Assembly (NCBI GenBank): GCA_937858455.1 | Contig: CALLYN010000995.1 | Location: 1-6,994 of the forward strand | Direction: 5' to 3' | DNA length: 6,994 bases | From: an uncultured Kouleothrix sp. | GTDB taxonomy: Bacteria; Chloroflexota; Chloroflexia; Chloroflexales; Roseiflexaceae | Shown here: positions 5,535 to 6,994 of the stretch, in pieces | How the letters are laid out: each line of letters opens with the position of its first letter | How positions within the stretch are numbered: the first letter of the stretch is position 1 | Translations under genes and position numbers: made by a program | Notes under the pieces: model-generated | The model's database searches: none | What the model was told of the DNA's origin: nothing | Seen by the model: the letters and a program-made list of their open reading frames with translations, nothing else

Positions 5535-6578
5535 ATGCTTCAACAAGAACCTTCCACCGAGGAATGGCGGGCGCTGTTTCAGGCTGCTGTGGCATTCAAG
5601 GCCGTGGCGCCGTGGGAGTGGATGTACGACTCCGACCTGTTTGGCGTGCAGAATCCCGAAGATGGCGAGGTGGGCTACTGCTGCGTGATGGGCAACCTCG
5701 GCGAGCATTTCGCGCTCGGGGTGTATCGCGGCACCGAGGGGCTGGCAGGCTACATGGCGCTGCAGTCGGGCGCGCTCGGCCCCGAGCCCAACCCGCTCGA
5801 CGTAATCTTTTCGCAGAAGTGCCTGATGGCCTCGTTCGAAGACCGCGCGTACCTCGACAAGCGCGATCTCGGCGTGATCAAGCAGCTTGAGCTGAAGTTT
5901 CGCGGGCGCAGCGCCTGGCCCCAGTTCCGCAGCCACGATCCGGGCCTGCTGCCGTGGTATATCACCGCCGCCGACGCACGCTTTCTCGCGTTGGCACTCG
6001 AGCAGTCGGTAGATGTGGCGCAGCGCCTGGCCGAGAACCCCGAGCTGCTCAGCTCGCCAATGCCGGGGAAGCTGCTGGTGCGCGTAGCCAAGCGCGGCGC
6101 CGAGGGGCTGGTGTGGAGCGACGCCTGGCAGGAGCCGGCTAGGTTCGTTGCAAGGGAAACCGAGCTGCCGCCGCTCGATCGCCCGCGCCTCCAGCAGATC
6201 AAGCAGCGGCTGCGCGCCGGCCAGCAGATCTGGGAAGTCGACCTGTTTCCGGCCCCGACGCCCATCCAGGAGCAGCGCGGCGAGCGGCCGTACTACCCGT
6301 TTATGGCGATGGTAGTCGATCACCGCAGCGGCATGGTTTTGCAGCCGTACCTTTCGGGGCCGCAGAACTACCAGGCCGGGTTTCAAAAGCACGTTCTTGA
6401 TATGCTCGAGATGGCTGGCGCGCTGCCAAAAGAGCTGCGTGTCGCCTCGCCCGAGGTGGTGGCGCTGCTCAAGCCAATCGCCGTCGCGCTGGGCGTGAAG
6501 CTGCGCGAAACCGATAACCTGAGCATGCTCGACGCCGCGCGCGATAGCCTGATGGGCTACTTTGGCGGGTTTAGTTAG
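5535..6578 (+). CDS. Uncharacterised protein, DUF7309/DUF6930-like
   Basis: This 347-aa protein has no signal peptide or membrane segment and is probably cytoplasmic. The N-terminal part (about 10-135) has APWEWMYDSDLFGVQNPEDG (25-44) and YCCVMGNLGEHFALGVYRGT (48-67), a pattern recalled from the domain named DUF7309. The C-terminal part (about 205-345) has IWEVDLFPAPTPI (232-244), RPYYPFMAMVVDHRSGMVL (251-269) and a helical end, a pattern recalled from DUF6930. These domains have no known activity that I can name, and no catalytic motif stands out. The ATG at 5535 follows the previous stop by 12 nt, with a GAGAGG close by (the spacing is short). It appears to be the last gene of the glycan operon, though its role there is not evident and it could simply be co-transcribed. 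Its last 8 bp overlap the end of the convergent gene. The coding call is firm; the domain names come from memory. Confidence 0.85.
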   Translation: MLQQEPSTEEWRALFQAAVAFKAVAPWEWMYDSDLFGVQNPEDGEVGYCCVMGNLGEHFALGVYRGTEGLAGYMALQSGALGPEPNPLDVIFSQKCLMASFEDRAYLDKRDLGVIKQLELKFRGRSAWPQFRSHDPGLLPWYITAADARFLALALEQSVDVAQRLAENPELLSSPMPGKLLVRVAKRGAEGLVWSDAWQEPARFVARETELPPLDRPRLQQIKQRLRAGQQIWEVDLFPAPTPIQEQRGERPYYPFMAMVVDHRSGMVLQPYLSGPQNYQAGFQKHVLDMLEMAGALPKELRVASPEVVALLKPIAVALGVKLRETDNLSMLDAARDSLMGYFGGFS

Positions 6579-6994
6579 GTGCGGGCGGGTATTCTGGCCA
6601 GCGGTACGGCCCGCCGCCCGGCAGCCGTAGAAATTCATCGCCCAGGCGCGCCAGCCGGGCCGCCCCGCCCGCGAGCGGCCGCTCGAGCCGGGCGTAGCGC
6701 GTGTACTGCACCACTTTGTCGCCGCGGATCAGCTCGCCGCCAATCGCCGGGCCAAGCTGCTCGTCCCCGCCGCTGGCCTGCCAGAGCGCCTGGAAGCCGG
6801 CGCTGACCGTGCCGGGCGCGCCTGCGCCGGTGGGCTGCAGGCCCGCGTCGGCAAGGCTGATCAGCTCGCCGAGTGGCAGCGGCTGCACGCCGCCAGGGCT
6901 GAAGCGCAGGCAGGCGCGCGCAAAGCACTGCAGCGTGCCGTCGGCGAAGGGCACCGCCGGCATGATCGGGTCGCCCGGCCCGGCCGGGCCGTCG
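6571..6994 (-). CDS. C-terminal part of a Chloroflexota-type repeat protein (5' end outside window)
   Basis: The frame is open to the right edge, so only the last 140 codons or so are visible; an ATG at 6963 is probably internal. Two copies of a recognisable module are seen. The first is cut: TLQCFARACLRFSPGGVQPL (20-39) and then PLGEL. The second is nearly complete: GFQALWQASGGDEQLGPAIG (66-85), then VVQYTRYARLERP (94-106) and ARLGDEFLRL (115-124). This matches the pattern 'F..FW..HGG...FG.PIS.......VQYFERARFE....V.LG.LG' that I recall from many secreted or surface proteins of Chloroflexota, where it often follows a catalytic or peptidoglycan-acting domain. A Gly/Pro-rich linker (DGPAGPGDP, 1-9) precedes it. 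The first repeat is degenerate (CFARACLRF for YFERARFE). The function of the missing N-terminal part cannot be told. The stop codon overlaps the convergent gene by 8 bp. Confidence 0.75.
   Translation of the reverse strand, partial: DGPAGPGDPIMPAVPFADGTLQCFARACLRFSPGGVQPLPLGELISLADAGLQPTGAGAPGTVSAGFQALWQASGGDEQLGPAIGGELIRGDKVVQYTRYARLERPLAGGAARLARLGDEFLRLPGGGPYRWPEYPPAPN

Noticed and set aside
6584..6615. GGCGGG / CCCGCC inverted repeat after the plus-strand operon, considered as a terminator
   Set aside because: Six-bp stem with a 20-nt loop, no T-run, and within the coding sequence of the convergent gene.
5445..6638. A 397-codon open frame on the minus strand opposite the DUF7309/DUF6930-like gene
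   Set aside because: Same composition artefact; the plus-strand frame has coherent conserved motifs, a close-packed start and an operon position.
6977..6990. 14-bp perfect palindrome GGCCCGGCCGGGCC
   Set aside because: Lies inside a Gly/Pro/Ala-coding stretch of the right-edge gene; made only of G and C and readily explained by codon use.

Overview
The window is a GC-rich bacterial chromosome segment with seven protein-coding genes, tightly packed apart from one divergent intergenic region of about 310 bp. No RNA gene, insertion sequence, CRISPR array or phage gene was seen. The best guess at the host is a member of the Chloroflexota, of the filamentous Roseiflexus/Chloroflexus/Kouleothrix type. 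The main pointers are the cut-off gene at the right edge, which carries the 'F..LW...GG...LG..I......VQY..YARLE' repeat familiar from secreted Chloroflexota proteins, and the style of the chemoreceptor tip and the RmlD active site. This assignment rests on recalled family patterns, not on a search.

Left part (50-2540, minus strand): a compact chemosensory operon, transcribed right to left. It holds a canonical CheW, a divergent CheW-like protein, and a six-helix membrane chemoreceptor (MCP) with no obvious ligand-binding domain. The genes are separated by 3 nt and then overlap by 17 nt, so translational coupling is likely. A perfect 10-bp hairpin follows the MCP gene at the left edge. No CheA, CheY, CheR or CheB is present, so the signalling partners must be encoded elsewhere.

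Middle (2541-2852): a divergent intergenic region with back-to-back promoter candidates. The plus-strand one is strong (TTGACG, 17-bp spacer, TATCAT) and fixes the start of the first plus-strand gene. Short copies of GTAGTAT occur at both promoters and over the plus-strand start codon, which raises the possibility of a shared operator.

Right part (2853-6578, plus strand): a probable four-gene operon. It encodes an RmlD-type dTDP-4-dehydrorhamnose reductase, a WbbL/rhamnosyltransferase-like family 2 glycosyltransferase, a second family 2 glycosyltransferase resembling dolichyl/polyprenyl-phosphate glucosyltransferases, and a soluble protein recalled as DUF7309/DUF6930-like. The first three fit surface glycan synthesis: making dTDP-L-rhamnose, transferring a sugar, and charging a lipid carrier with a sugar. 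The role of the fourth is unknown.

Right edge (6571-6994, minus strand): the 3' end of a converging gene for a repeat protein. Its stop codon overlaps the end of the plus-strand operon by 8 bp. Nothing in the window is clearly a new system. The points most worth following are the unusual chemoreceptor tip, the divergent CheW partner, the repeated motif between the divergent promoters, and the uncharacterised protein at the end of the glycan operon.
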